Below are positions 54,406-64,000 of a stretch of DNA of 64,000 bases, one piece after another (the first letter of the stretch is position 1; every line of letters starts with the position of its first letter). This stretch comes from Oscillospiraceae bacterium (lineage in GTDB: Bacteria; Bacillota; Clostridia; Oscillospirales; CAG-272), in contig SVSN01000011.1 in assembly GCA_015064285.1 (NCBI GenBank), positions 1 through 64,000 on the forward strand, in the 5' to 3' direction. The notes beneath the pieces were generated by a model. The model made no database searches, was not told the DNA's origin, and saw only the letters and a list, made by a program, of their open reading frames with translations. Both the position numbers and the translations under genes were made by a program.

Positions 54406-56841
54406 TCAGTATTCCTCCGGCGGGATCTCCTGCGGCGGCAGTTTCTCTTCCCGGAACGGCATGGAAAAAGTCATTCTGCCTGTCACGTTTCTGACCTCGT
54501 ACCAGGTCAGGTTCCCGTCTGTCACATATTCCCCCTCGAAGGAATCCCCCACAAAATAGTTGTCCCTGTGGGAATTCCGCAGAACCTGTATGTTGTCCCG
54601 GCAGTATTCTTCCGCGAAGAACCGCACCGTAGCATTGACCAGCCCCGTCACTTCCACCCGGCGGCGGTATTGCGCGCTGACCGGCGGAATTTCCTGACAG
54701 CCGACGATCCCCTCCGCCTGCTCCACGAACACTCTGCATTCCCGGTGTTCTGCTTTCGGGAAATGGTACAGCGCAAATCCGTCTTCCAGAATGGTTTCGT
54801 ACCCATCCAGGACAGGCGCACCCCAGGGATACCGCAGTCTGGCGGTTACGGTCGTGGACGGAGAATAGACGGAGAACATCAGGGCATTGTCGTGGCGATG
54901 GTTCATGATCACAGGAGATTTCACGTCCGGACGCTTGTCCAGACGGATCTGTACCCCCAGTCTGTCCAGTGCCAGCCGCAGAAGCTGTTCACCCGTGAAA
55001 TACTTTGTGCTGTCCTGGGGAGAAGGCTGTCTGGCCCCTTTCCGATATTCAGACCCCACCACGCCGCGGAGCCACACGGCCTGCTTCACCTGTACGGCAA
55101 GGGCTTTTTCTCCGGCGCAGGCCCATACCGATGCCGCAGATACCGCAGCCGTGGACAGACCGCCTGCCGAAGTAACAGGCACCACTTTGATCGTTCCGGC
55201 GTTTTCTCCGTTCAGCGTCAGCGGAAGCTCACCCTCTGCGCAGTCCTCTGTATTCCGGAGTCCCATAGCCGTCAGAAATGCCTCTGAAGCCAGGCTTGTA
55301 TTGCCGTAAAAGACGACCCGGCCGCCCTCCCGGACATATGCAAGCATTTTTTCTTCCCAGGCAGAACCGGCCTTCGGTACAGGCGTCACCAGAATATTGT
55401 TCCGGTACATCACCGGATCGTGCAGACAGAAGTTGGCAGCGGACACTACCATGGATACCGGCGCCCCGTCATTGATCGCGCCCCGGATAAACCAGTCCCC
55501 GGCGTACATATCCATCAGTTCCTGCCCGGTTTCCGCAGCCGTATATTCGTCAAAGGGATACACCCACACAACCGGGGCAACCCCATCCGGTGCTTCCTTG
55601 ACCGCTTTGCGCAGGTGCGGGATCGGTTCATCGGCACAGGCATCCGGCAGCTCTCCGAAACAGTTGTCAATGGAAAGCAGGCTCAGGTGGGTGGGCGGTT
55701 CGATTCTGCCCCGGCTGTCGATCCGGGCAATGCTCATGGGCAGATAGATATCGTGAGGCTGGCTGTTGTACCGGTCGTACCAGGGAGAATTGGCCCACCA
55801 TATATCGTGGATATAGAAGCGGAACAGATAGGGATGCCGGATTTCTTCCTCTTCTTTTGGCAGACCCGCGATCCTGGACATATGCCCCATCAGTTCCAGT
55901 CCGAAGTCGCCGTTGATGGCGGCCCAGGGAGAATTGGGAGGCGGCAGCAGTCCGTAGTCTCCGTCATATATAGTGCGAAGAGGTACGCCGTCTGTGGCAA
56001 AATCAATCCCCATGGACATATTGGTACCTCTGGTTTCAATCGGATAGGCCGGACACTCTTTCCGGAAATACTGCCAGAAATCCACAACATCCTGCCGGAC
56101 ATCGGGCAGTTTATCGCCGTGGAACCGTTCTCCGTCAAAAATAGCACCGGTAGCTGCCCATGTTTCCCGTCCGAACCCCAGACCATTGGAGAACCAGATA
56201 TAGTCAAAACCCATATCGGTGAGGAAACACTGTGCCTGGGCGCCGAAAAATGTACCGAAAGGCAGTCCGTCCGGAATTCCGTCAGGGAACGCGGCATACC
56301 GGGTACTGTCTCCCTGCAGCTTTGCGTATGAGCATACCATGGTGGCTCTGCCCATATCGTTTCCCATGCAGATTTCGTTGTGACGGCTGTATTTGAAAGC
56401 CGATTTGGCAAACTCCGGCCCCGGATCAAACGTGGTTCCCACACGGATCTGTCTGTCCGCCCCCAGCACTTCCTTACCGGCTTCCTTCAGGGATGCCACC
56501 ACCAGACGCAGGATCCGGTACGTCATCTCCGGGGGATCTTTACAGAACAGATAGCAGCGGGAATGCAGTCCCAGTCCTTCCGGGTCGATGGCGGCATGAC
56601 TGGCTTCCCGGTTGTTGGCACCGCCGATGTATTTGGCCCAGGAGAACGGTTCGTCCGGTTCTCCGCGGTAATCCAGCAGTTCACTTCCGTCCGCCGACCA
56701 AAGCAGAATGGAAACGCAGGGCACGTCCCGTACCAGCGGCTTCCACTGTTCAAATACCTTCCGGCAAACCGTTTTCACAGAAACAGGGTCCGTTTTCCGG
56801 AAGGGTTTCAGACTCATCTCCAGGGTAACATTCTGCAGCAT
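54406..56841 (-). CDS. Uncharacterised 811-aa protein, probable glycosidase-like
   Basis: MLQNVTLEMSLKPFRKTDP...; TIM-barrel-like IWFSNGLGFGRETW; Rossmann-like VREGGRVVFYGNTSLAS. No confident family. Confidence 0.6.
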   Translation of the reverse strand: MLQNVTLEMSLKPFRKTDPVSVKTVCRKVFEQWKPLVRDVPCVSILLWSADGSELLDYRGEPDEPFSWAKYIGGANNREASHAAIDPEGLGLHSRCYLFCKDPPEMTYRILRLVVASLKEAGKEVLGADRQIRVGTTFDPGPEFAKSAFKYSRHNEICMGNDMGRATMVCSYAKLQGDSTRYAAFPDGIPDGLPFGTFFGAQAQCFLTDMGFDYIWFSNGLGFGRETWAATGAIFDGERFHGDKLPDVRQDVVDFWQYFRKECPAYPIETRGTNMSMGIDFATDGVPLRTIYDGDYGLLPPPNSPWAAINGDFGLELMGHMSRIAGLPKEEEEIRHPYLFRFYIHDIWWANSPWYDRYNSQPHDIYLPMSIARIDSRGRIEPPTHLSLLSIDNCFGELPDACADEPIPHLRKAVKEAPDGVAPVVWVYPFDEYTAAETGQELMDMYAGDWFIRGAINDGAPVSMVVSAANFCLHDPVMYRNNILVTPVPKAGSAWEEKMLAYVREGGRVVFYGNTSLASEAFLTAMGLRNTEDCAEGELPLTLNGENAGTIKVVPVTSAGGLSTAAVSAASVWACAGEKALAVQVKQAVWLRGVVGSEYRKGARQPSPQDSTKYFTGEQLLRLALDRLGVQIRLDKRPDVKSPVIMNHRHDNALMFSVYSPSTTVTARLRYPWGAPVLDGYETILEDGFALYHFPKAEHRECRVFVEQAEGIVGCQEIPPVSAQYRRRVEVTGLVNATVRFFAEEYCRDNIQVLRNSHRDNYFVGDSFEGEYVTDGNLTWYEVRNVTGRMTFSMPFREEKLPPQEIPPEEY

Positions 56842-56859
56842 AACAAATCCTCGTATTTC

Positions 56860-58161
56860 TTATTTTTCACTTCCCAGCCACATACACAGCACGGATTCCC
56901 CGGGCAGCACATCCGCAGACGGGATCTCTTCCCATATCTTCCCTTCCGTAATGATCCGGCAGCCCATGATCTTCACGCCGGCCGGCAGCTCGCATTCCAG
57001 AGGGACCGGCTCTGTACCGGTATTGGAGAGCACAATGCAGCCGTCTTCCTTTGTGCCGGCCGCGATCCCGTACACACCGGGAATATCGAATCCAAGATCG
57101 GTCTGTATCTTCCGTTTGTACAGTTCCTCAAAGGCCACAAACCCATAATACGCCGGAAACGGTTTTGCCGTCAGCGGGTTGAACATACCGCCGTATATGC
57201 TGGTTCCGAACCGGGCATCGTAAAACATAGCCGTGTCAAGAGAGGTATTCTGCAGTGCCAGCATCATCCCGGCGGTCAGGGCAGCATGCTTCAGCGTCCC
57301 TCTGGCCTTCGGCTGGCAGTTCCATTCGTTCAGGGAATGTTCCACATCGTCAAAGCCGTATGCGTCCAGCCGTTCTCTGGCATAGGCTGCGAATTTTACC
57401 GTTTCCTCTATACTGCCGTAGCTGTGCCAGGAAAAGAAATCCAGCGGCAAATTGTGGTTCTTTACATATTCCAAGAATGCATCCGCGAAGTCCAGATAAT
57501 AGACATTTCTGGCCTGTTTCGGATCGTTTCTGTCCCCCAGGATACCGTAAAATCCACAGCTGGCAAAGCCGCCGATCCTGATGTCGGGGAAACGTTCTTT
57601 CAGATACCGGGACGCCGTACCGTACAGTTCCAGATACTGTTCCATGGTACCGTTCCACATCATATTCTCTCTTTGGATATGGGAATTGTCCGGTTCGTTC
57701 CAGATCTCCCAGTACCGGATGTTCATGTGATAGCCGTCCGCCCAGCCTTCGTTGTAATGCCGGATGACCCCTTCGCAGATCTTCGCCCACTGCAGAGGAT
57801 CCTTTGGCGGATCGATCCGATAGGATTTGATCGTGCACTGATTCTCAATGGTCACGCCCAGCCGGAAGAAAGGTTCCACGCCGTTTTCCACCAGCGCTTT
57901 CATCAGAAGATCCGTGAACGTAAAGTCATAGGATGCCGGGTCTTCCGGGTCCGCATCAAAATCCCGGAACAGATTGGGAATGTCCACCCATCTGCCGCCG
58001 CCATACACACCCTGTACGTCGTGCAGACGGGAGAAGGGGCATGAAAATGCCTTCAGATACTGCAGCATGGAAAAATTCACACCCTGAAAAGGTGGCTGAC
58101 CAACGCCGTGCAGCGCTTTTATCTTCCCGGTGGGGATCATATCGGTATGGATAACAGCCAT
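56860..58161 (-). CDS. GH39-like beta-xylosidase family glycoside hydrolase
   Basis: RYWEIWNEPDNSHI (acid/base), SRLHDVQGVYGGGRWVDIPNLFRDFDADPEDPASYDFTFTDLLMKALVENGVEPFFRLG, HSLNEWNCQP (nucleophile). Confidence 0.88.
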   Translation of the reverse strand: MAVIHTDMIPTGKIKALHGVGQPPFQGVNFSMLQYLKAFSCPFSRLHDVQGVYGGGRWVDIPNLFRDFDADPEDPASYDFTFTDLLMKALVENGVEPFFRLGVTIENQCTIKSYRIDPPKDPLQWAKICEGVIRHYNEGWADGYHMNIRYWEIWNEPDNSHIQRENMMWNGTMEQYLELYGTASRYLKERFPDIRIGGFASCGFYGILGDRNDPKQARNVYYLDFADAFLEYVKNHNLPLDFFSWHSYGSIEETVKFAAYARERLDAYGFDDVEHSLNEWNCQPKARGTLKHAALTAGMMLALQNTSLDTAMFYDARFGTSIYGGMFNPLTAKPFPAYYGFVAFEELYKRKIQTDLGFDIPGVYGIAAGTKEDGCIVLSNTGTEPVPLECELPAGVKIMGCRIITEGKIWEEIPSADVLPGESVLCMWLGSEK

Positions 58162-58210
58162 ATTGTTTCTCCTTATGTCCGACAGCAGATTCTGCTGATA
58201 TATTACCAAC

Positions 58211-58239
58211 ATTGTAGCATAGAGATGTGAGTTTGTCAA
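58211..58239 (-). promoter_or_regulatory. Promoter of the GH39-like gene
   Basis: TTGACA-17 bp-(TGC)TACAAT on the minus strand. Confidence 0.7.
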
Positions 58240-58451
58240 TCATTTCCATCTATATTGCACAAATCATCAATCTGCATCCTGCCTGTTTTCCTTCCGGCCT
58301 CCCGAAAACCGTTTTTCTTTTTCCGCATGAAACGGGTACACCGGTTAAGATAATACAAAAAACTTCATAAATAGTTTTCCATGCGCTCTTTATTCAGGTG
58401 GATAAATGTGGTATAATATATCTGAATATTTCCAGCAGTGAGCGGAGTTTT

Positions 58452-60275
58452 ATGAACAGAATCCATCCGGCAGCAGCGGTCAGACGATACGGTTTGTACG
58501 TTCTGGCCGGCGCGCTGCTTTTCATCAAATCCTATATTTTCTACAGCCAGATCCAGCTGGGCGGCTTCGAGACTGCCTTTTCCATCGCCACGGTAGGAAT
58601 CCTGTCCGCCGTATGCGGTCTGCTGCGTTTTCTTTCTCCGAAAGCGTCCCGGTTCGGTTTTGTACTTCTGTATTTTGCAGCCAGCTTTTTTATGGCGGTC
58701 GACAGCGTCTATTATTCCTATGTGGCCAGACTGCCCAGCGTGGTGCAGGTTGGAATGGCAGGACAGCTTGCCGACATCTGGGACACCATTGTCAAACTGC
58801 TGAACTGGAAGCATATGGCCATGCTGCTTGACCTGCCCCTGTGGTACCTCTATTTCATCAACCGGAAATCCCGTACCCCTGCCGCTCCCCGGAAATGGGA
58901 ACCGTATCTGCTGCTTGCCTGGGGTATGTTCTGCGGTCTGATTCTGACAGGCTGGGGACTTTTCGGACAGTTCCGACCGGAATACATGATCAACGAACTG
59001 TACTGTTACCATATCTGCGATTTCGCCAATGCCGCTTTTGCTGCCGTTGACAACACGGAAGTTGACAAGACTCTGTACACCCTGCAGGACGACAGTGACT
59101 CCCCTTATTTCGGGCTGGCGGAGGGGCGAAATGTGTTTATTTTGCAGATCGAAGCATTGCAGAATTTTGTCATCGGCGCCCGGTACGAAGGGCAGGAACT
59201 GACCCCGAATCTCAACGCCCTGCTCTCGGACAACACCTTTTATTTTCCTCATTATTACTACCAGATCGGCGGCGGAAATACGGCAGACGCGGAATTTACC
59301 GTGAACAACTCCCTCTTTGCCCCGGAAACGGAAGCCGCCTATGTGAAATATACGGAGAACACATATTACGGTCTGCCCTGGCTGCTGAAGGAAAACGGCT
59401 ACAGCGGCGCCCATGTGTTCCATAATTATAAAGGAGATTTCTGGAACCGCCGGACTGCATACCCCTTCCAGGGATTCGACACCTACACGGCACTGGAAGA
59501 TTTTGAGGAAATCGATCCCTTCCCCATGGGAATCTCTGACCGGCAGATGTTCACCCAATCCATGGCGTCCCTGACTGCTTATCCCGAACCTTTTTATGCT
59601 TTCTATATCACGGTTTCCTCTCACCATCCGTATGCCATCCCGCTGAAAGACCGGGGAATCACGCTCAGGCCGGAAGACGAAGCTACCCTGTTCGGACTGT
59701 ATATCCAATCCGTCCATTATGTAGACAGCGTTCTCGGGGAATGGCTGGATATGCTCCGGGAAGAAGGCCTGTACGACAACTCTGTCTTCGTTCTGTACGG
59801 CGACCATTATGCGCTGACCAACACAGACCACCAGATTTCCGGGCAGGTTTCTTCCATGCTGGGCAGAAACTACACCATATACGATGTGTTCAATGTCCCT
59901 CTGCTGATTCATATTCCCGGCAGCGGCGTTTCCCGGACCATTTCCACGGCGGGAGGACACATAGATGTGCTGCCCACCCTGCTCTGTCTGCTGGGGATCG
60001 ACGAAGTCAGAACGGTCATGTTCGGGCAGAATCTGCTGACGGCTGCAGAAGGCATGGTATGCGAACAGACCCATATGTCCATCGGTTCCTTTATTTCTGA
60101 CGATGTGTTTTTCAAAAAGCCGCACAACAACATCCTGACCAATTTTTCCGTGTATGACCGGATCACTATGGAGAGCCTTTCACCGGAACCGTATTATACC
60201 CGGTCGGCTGCCGCTGCGCAGAAAATCGCAGATTGTGCTGCTCTCATGGCACAAAACGACCTGTTTCTCCCCTGA
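58452..60275 (+). CDS. LTA synthase family sulfatase-type membrane enzyme
   Basis: N-terminal TMs; NVFILQIEALQNFVIGARYEGQELTPNLNAL, GYSGAHVFHNYKGDFWNR, SSHHPY, YGDHYAL. Confidence 0.92.
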   Translation: MNRIHPAAAVRRYGLYVLAGALLFIKSYIFYSQIQLGGFETAFSIATVGILSAVCGLLRFLSPKASRFGFVLLYFAASFFMAVDSVYYSYVARLPSVVQVGMAGQLADIWDTIVKLLNWKHMAMLLDLPLWYLYFINRKSRTPAAPRKWEPYLLLAWGMFCGLILTGWGLFGQFRPEYMINELYCYHICDFANAAFAAVDNTEVDKTLYTLQDDSDSPYFGLAEGRNVFILQIEALQNFVIGARYEGQELTPNLNALLSDNTFYFPHYYYQIGGGNTADAEFTVNNSLFAPETEAAYVKYTENTYYGLPWLLKENGYSGAHVFHNYKGDFWNRRTAYPFQGFDTYTALEDFEEIDPFPMGISDRQMFTQSMASLTAYPEPFYAFYITVSSHHPYAIPLKDRGITLRPEDEATLFGLYIQSVHYVDSVLGEWLDMLREEGLYDNSVFVLYGDHYALTNTDHQISGQVSSMLGRNYTIYDVFNVPLLIHIPGSGVSRTISTAGGHIDVLPTLLCLLGIDEVRTVMFGQNLLTAAEGMVCEQTHMSIGSFISDDVFFKKPHNNILTNFSVYDRITMESLSPEPYYTRSAAAAQKIADCAALMAQNDLFLP

Positions 60276-60500
60276 AAAATATGTATTTCCGCCAGATTTC
60301 GCCCTCTGTTCTGTTGCAAATATCACTGTTTTTGTCTATTATCTGACAAAGTGTACCATTCTCCGAACATTTTTTCTTATCATGCAGGATAATTTTTCTT
60401 TGTCAATAGCTTTTTGGAAAGTTTTCCTCGAAAAAGATAAAAACGGCATTATCCATAAATTTGAGGTGCGAAATTTGGCTCTTATTATTCCAAACAAGTC

Positions 60501-60529
60501 TTGACAAAAAGCATTTTATAGATTATAAT
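60501..60529 (+). promoter_or_regulatory. Consensus sigma-A promoter of nrdD
   Basis: TTGACA-17 bp-TATAAT exactly. Confidence 0.85.
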
Positions 60530-60576
60530 ATACAACGTAATGACGCCACATTACACTACACCACAAGATGTTGTGG
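60530..60576 (+). promoter_or_regulatory. Putative NrdR box pair (weak 60530-60545, strong 60561-60576, cores 31 bp apart)
   Basis: CCACAAGATGTTGTGG matches all strongly conserved positions of the NrdR consensus acaCwAtATaTwGtgt; ATACAACGTAATGACG matches 6 of 8. Confidence 0.55.
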
Positions 60577-60755
60577 TGTTTTTATTGGCACATTACGACA
60601 GAATGTGATAACGTCATTTTTTGTGTCGTTTTTCCGGTTTCCGGAACCTTCCCTGTCATAAGACAGGATCTATTACCGTAAATTACACCCGTACGTTTTC
60701 CGTGGCAGAACAAGGCTGCCGGAAGCGGAAAATGTACGTCAGATTGGAGTTTGTT

Positions 60756-63104
60756 ATGCTGACCAAAATCCGCAAGCGGGACGGTCGTGAGGTCCCTTTT
60801 TCCCTGGAAAAAATAGCCAATGCGATCTTCCGTGCCGCACAGGCTGTCGGCGGAAGTGATTACAAAGAAGCGCTGGCACTTGCTCAGGAAGTTTCCGTAC
60901 GTCTGGCCCAGGAACATCCGGAAGAAAACGATATTCCTTCCGTGGAGTGTATTCAGGATACGGTGGAATGGGTTTTGGTGAAGCACGGCCATGTACGCAC
61001 CGCCAAGGAGTACATCCTGTATCGTGCCGAACGTACCAAGGTCCGGGAAATGAATACCCACCTGATGAAGACTTTCGAAGACCTGACCTTCCGTTCCGCA
61101 CTGGAAAGTGATATCAAGAGAGAAAACGCCAATATCGACGGTGACACCGCCATGGGCACCATGCTGAAGTACGGTTCCGAAGGCGCCAAGCAGTTCTATG
61201 ATCTGTATGTGCTGGATCCTGCTCATGCCAAGGCTCACAAGGAAGGCGACATTCATATCCACGACCTGGATTTCTACGGTCTGACCACCACCTGCTGCCA
61301 GATCGACCTGATCAAGCTCTTTGACGGCGGTTTTGCTACCGGCCAGAGCCAGAACATCCGGGAACCCAAGGATATCATGTCCTATGCCGCGCTGGCCTGT
61401 ATTGCCATTCAGGCAAACCAGAACGATCAGCACGGCGGTCAGTCCATTCCCAACTTCGAATATGCTATGGCTATCGGTGTCCGGAAGACCTATGTTCGTC
61501 ATCTGACCAGAAATATCGCCAAGGCTCTGGATATGGCGGATGTGCTGTTTGACGGCAAGGACGGCGAAGAAGGTGCCGCTGCTCTGCTGCAGAAAATCGA
61601 ATCCGTTTACGGTGTGCATCCCACGATGTCCGAAGCCGACGCCATGAAGGATGCTCTCGGCAAGGAACTTACTGCACTGGTGGGTGAATCCGGTGTCAGA
61701 GAAGCCGCCGTTATCGCCAAATATACCGCAAAAGAAATTGACCGCAGTACCCATCAGGCTATGGAAGCACTGATCCACAATCTGAACACCATGCATTCCC
61801 GTGCCGGTGCGCAGATTCCCTTCTCTTCCCTGAACTACGGTACCGATACTTCTCCGGAAGGACGCCTGGTAATCCGTGCACTGCTGGATGCAACCAACGC
61901 CGGCATGGGCAATGGAGAAACCCCCATCTTCCCGATCCAGATCTTCAAGGTTAAGGAAGGCGTGAACTATAATCCCGGCGACCCCAACTATGACCTGTTC
62001 CAGCAGGCCTGCAAGGTTTCCGCCAAGCGGCTGTTCCCCAACTTCAGCTTCCTGGATGCGCCGTATAACGCACAGTTCTACCAGCCGGGCAAGCCGGAAA
62101 CGGAAGTTGCCTACATGGGGTGCCGTACCCGGGTAATTGCCAACGTAAACAAAGAAAAGCAGATCGTCAACGGCAGAGGAAACCTGAGTTTTTCCTCCAT
62201 CAACCTGCCCCGTATTGCGATCAATGCCAATAAAGATGTAGAGTGGTTCTTCGAAGAACTGGAACGGAAGATTGACCTTGTGATCGATCAGCTTCTGGAA
62301 CGGTTCCGTGTACAGGCTGCCAGACGGGTCCGCAACTACCCCTTCCTGATGGGCGAAGGTGTGTGGCTGGATTCCGAAAAACTGGGCAAAGATGATTTCG
62401 TAGGGGAAGTGCTCAAGCACGGTACCCTGACAGTCGGTTTCATCGGTCTGGCGGAATGTCTGAAAGCACTGACCGGCTTCCACCATGGGGAAAGCGAAAC
62501 TTCCCAGAAACTGGGGCTGGAAATCATCGGCTTCATGCGCAGTAAGATGGATAAAGCCACCGAGCAGTACGGTATGAATTTCTCCCTGATCGGTACACCT
62601 GCCGAAGGGCTGTCCGGCCGTTTTGTACGGATAGACAAGCAGAAGTACGGCGTGATCCCCGGAATTACCGACAGAGAATACTACACCAACTCCTTCCACA
62701 TCCCGGTATATTACGACATTTCCGCTTATGATAAAATCAAGTTGGAAGCGCCGTATCACGATCTGACCAACGGCGGTCACATCACATATATCGAGCTGGA
62801 CGGAGATCCGCTGGAAAATCTGGATGCATTCGAAGACATTGTACGCTGTATGAAGGAATCCGGTATCGGCTACGGTGCCATCAATCATCCCGTTGACCAC
62901 GACCCTGCCTGCGGATATACCGGCATCATCGGCAATACCTGTCCCGGCTGCGGCAGAGATGAATCCGGCGAAGCACCTTTCGAACGGATCCGCCGTATCA
63001 CCGGGTATCTGGTAGGTACACTGGATCACTTCAACGATGCAAAGCGCGCGGAAGAACGGGATCGTGTAAAGCATGCCGTTCGCAGCGAAATGGAAATGAT
63101 ATAA
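60756..63104 (+). CDS. nrdD: Anaerobic ribonucleoside-triphosphate reductase
   Basis: N-terminal ATP-cone (KIRKRDGREVPFSLEKIANAI), HIHDLDFY, C-terminal CGYTG..NTCPGCGR Zn site and glycyl radical RRITGYLVG. Confidence 0.98.
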   Translation: MLTKIRKRDGREVPFSLEKIANAIFRAAQAVGGSDYKEALALAQEVSVRLAQEHPEENDIPSVECIQDTVEWVLVKHGHVRTAKEYILYRAERTKVREMNTHLMKTFEDLTFRSALESDIKRENANIDGDTAMGTMLKYGSEGAKQFYDLYVLDPAHAKAHKEGDIHIHDLDFYGLTTTCCQIDLIKLFDGGFATGQSQNIREPKDIMSYAALACIAIQANQNDQHGGQSIPNFEYAMAIGVRKTYVRHLTRNIAKALDMADVLFDGKDGEEGAAALLQKIESVYGVHPTMSEADAMKDALGKELTALVGESGVREAAVIAKYTAKEIDRSTHQAMEALIHNLNTMHSRAGAQIPFSSLNYGTDTSPEGRLVIRALLDATNAGMGNGETPIFPIQIFKVKEGVNYNPGDPNYDLFQQACKVSAKRLFPNFSFLDAPYNAQFYQPGKPETEVAYMGCRTRVIANVNKEKQIVNGRGNLSFSSINLPRIAINANKDVEWFFEELERKIDLVIDQLLERFRVQAARRVRNYPFLMGEGVWLDSEKLGKDDFVGEVLKHGTLTVGFIGLAECLKALTGFHHGESETSQKLGLEIIGFMRSKMDKATEQYGMNFSLIGTPAEGLSGRFVRIDKQKYGVIPGITDREYYTNSFHIPVYYDISAYDKIKLEAPYHDLTNGGHITYIELDGDPLENLDAFEDIVRCMKESGIGYGAINHPVDHDPACGYTGIIGNTCPGCGRDESGEAPFERIRRITGYLVGTLDHFNDAKRAEERDRVKHAVRSEMEMI

Positions 63105-63115
63105 TGCTATAACGA

Positions 63116-63155
63116 AAAAGCGGCATTCTCTTCCCGAAAGAGGAGCGCCGCTTTT
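63116..63155. terminator. Bidirectional terminator nrdD / aldo-keto reductase
   Basis: AAAAGCGGC...GCCGCTTTT. Confidence 0.8.
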
Positions 63156-63166
63156 GTTATGCTGTT

Positions 63167-64000
63167 TTACAGTTCCGCCAGTTCCGCAAGCTGTTCCGGA
63201 CGGCTTACGCTCATCACCGGAATCGTGTTTGTCTGATCCAGCAGGTACTGCAGACTCAGTGTATTCACGGAAATGCCGGAGGAAGCGGATGCCGCAAGCA
63301 GTTTGTTATATGCTTCTCCATTGGCAGAAGACAGCCAGTTCCGGTTTCCGCGGAATTGATCGATATTCGACCAGGCACCATCTTCATATACAGCACCGCA
63401 CTGCTGCAGTTTGGCAAAGAAGCCGTGTGCTGTCGAGGAGAACGGGAAGATGCCAAACCCTTTTTTCTCCGCGAGAATCCGCAGAGGCATATCTGCAGCA
63501 ACCATGCCGTTTCCTGGGCAATACCCTTCCGCATTCTCCATCGCGAGACTCCATTCATTGGAAACCCCTGCAAAATACTTCTGCCAACCCTCACCCATGT
63601 ATGCGATGGCTTTTTCCACCCGTTCTGCCCGGTAATTGGAAAACCCGAACCGGGTAATTTTTCCGGCATCCACCTGTTTGACACAGAAGTCCACAATCGT
63701 GCGGATATCCACTGCTTCGTTATCCCGGTGGAGCAGGCAGATATCCAATCTGTCCATTTTCAGAGAACGGCGGCTTTCCTCAATGTCTGTTTCCATGTCG
63801 GCTTCCGTAACCCGGCTGATTTCCGGAGCTTCCGGCGCATAATGACAGGCTTTTGTGGTGACAACCATATCGGTAATCCGACGCATGGTCAGCCATCGTC
63901 CGATCACCTGCTCCGAGGCGTTGGTCTTATCCACACCCCATCTGCCGTACACATTGGCGGTATCCAGAAACCGGCCGCCCATGGCGTAATAGGTATCCAG
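63167..64000 (-). CDS. Aldo/keto reductase (5' part beyond window)
   Basis: RFLDTANVYGRWG, SLKMDRLDICLLHRDNEAVD, KITRFGFSNYRAERVEKA. Confidence 0.9.
   Translation of the reverse strand: MDTYYAMGGRFLDTANVYGRWGVDKTNASEQVIGRWLTMRRITDMVVTTKACHYAPEAPEISRVTEADMETDIEESRRSLKMDRLDICLLHRDNEAVDIRTIVDFCVKQVDAGKITRFGFSNYRAERVEKAIAYMGEGWQKYFAGVSNEWSLAMENAEGYCPGNGMVAADMPLRILAEKKGFGIFPFSSTAHGFFAKLQQCGAVYEDGAWSNIDQFRGNRNWLSSANGEAYNKLLAASASSGISVNTLSLQYLLDQTNTIPVMSVSRPEQLAELAEL

Noticed and set aside
52469-54739. 756-aa minus-strand ORF
   Set aside because: Antisense shadow of the (a/a)6 glycosidase gene, spanning its terminator.
60621-60755. N-terminal extension of nrdD in the ORF track
   Set aside because: NrdD begins naturally at MLTKIRKRDG (60756) with a GGAG RBS; the extension covers the structured leader.
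60582-63074. 830-aa minus-strand ORF
   Set aside because: Antisense shadow of nrdD.
1-64000. tRNA, rRNA, prophage, transposase, integrase, restriction-modification or toxin-antitoxin genes
   Set aside because: I looked for characteristic motifs and found none; with no tRNAscan or HMM run, a missed tRNA remains possible.

Overview
The window is a 64 kb chromosomal segment from a Gram-positive anaerobe, most likely a gut Clostridia/Oscillospirales relative. Supporting markers are a SCIFF RiPP with its maturase, a SpoVAC-like protein, NrdD, an LTA synthase and L28. It contains about 47 confident CDSs on both strands. I saw no rRNA, tRNA, CRISPR array, phage or transposon. It is rich in carbohydrate-active enzymes: GH38, GH36/Sip1-like, GH39-like, GH110-like beta-helix, DUF6259, DUF4838, a GHL6-like protein, an (a/a)6 glycosidase, and xylose, lyxose and glucuronate isomerases. 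Housekeeping genes (rpmB, hslO, birA, nrdD, yqeG, suhB) are interspersed. Items most worth a second look: (1) a zinc-ribbon protein whose C-terminus is a tandem (EEAAEE-C3/4)n repeat with 21 Cys; (2) an atypical glycyl radical enzyme plus activase with an ACWE active-site motif; (3) the SCIFF locus, where the maturase has a CxxCxxCxxC tail and overlaps an Orn/Lys/Arg-decarboxylase-like gene; (4) a structured leader with a strong NrdR-box-like palindrome in front of nrdD; (5) a 29-aa Cys/hydrophobic microprotein missed by the ORF track; (6) a tandem triplet of PHP-domain paralogues beside a GH36-like gene; (7) a GHL10-amidase fusion; (8) a divergent MutS-like ATPase. All family calls were made by reading motifs; no database search was run.
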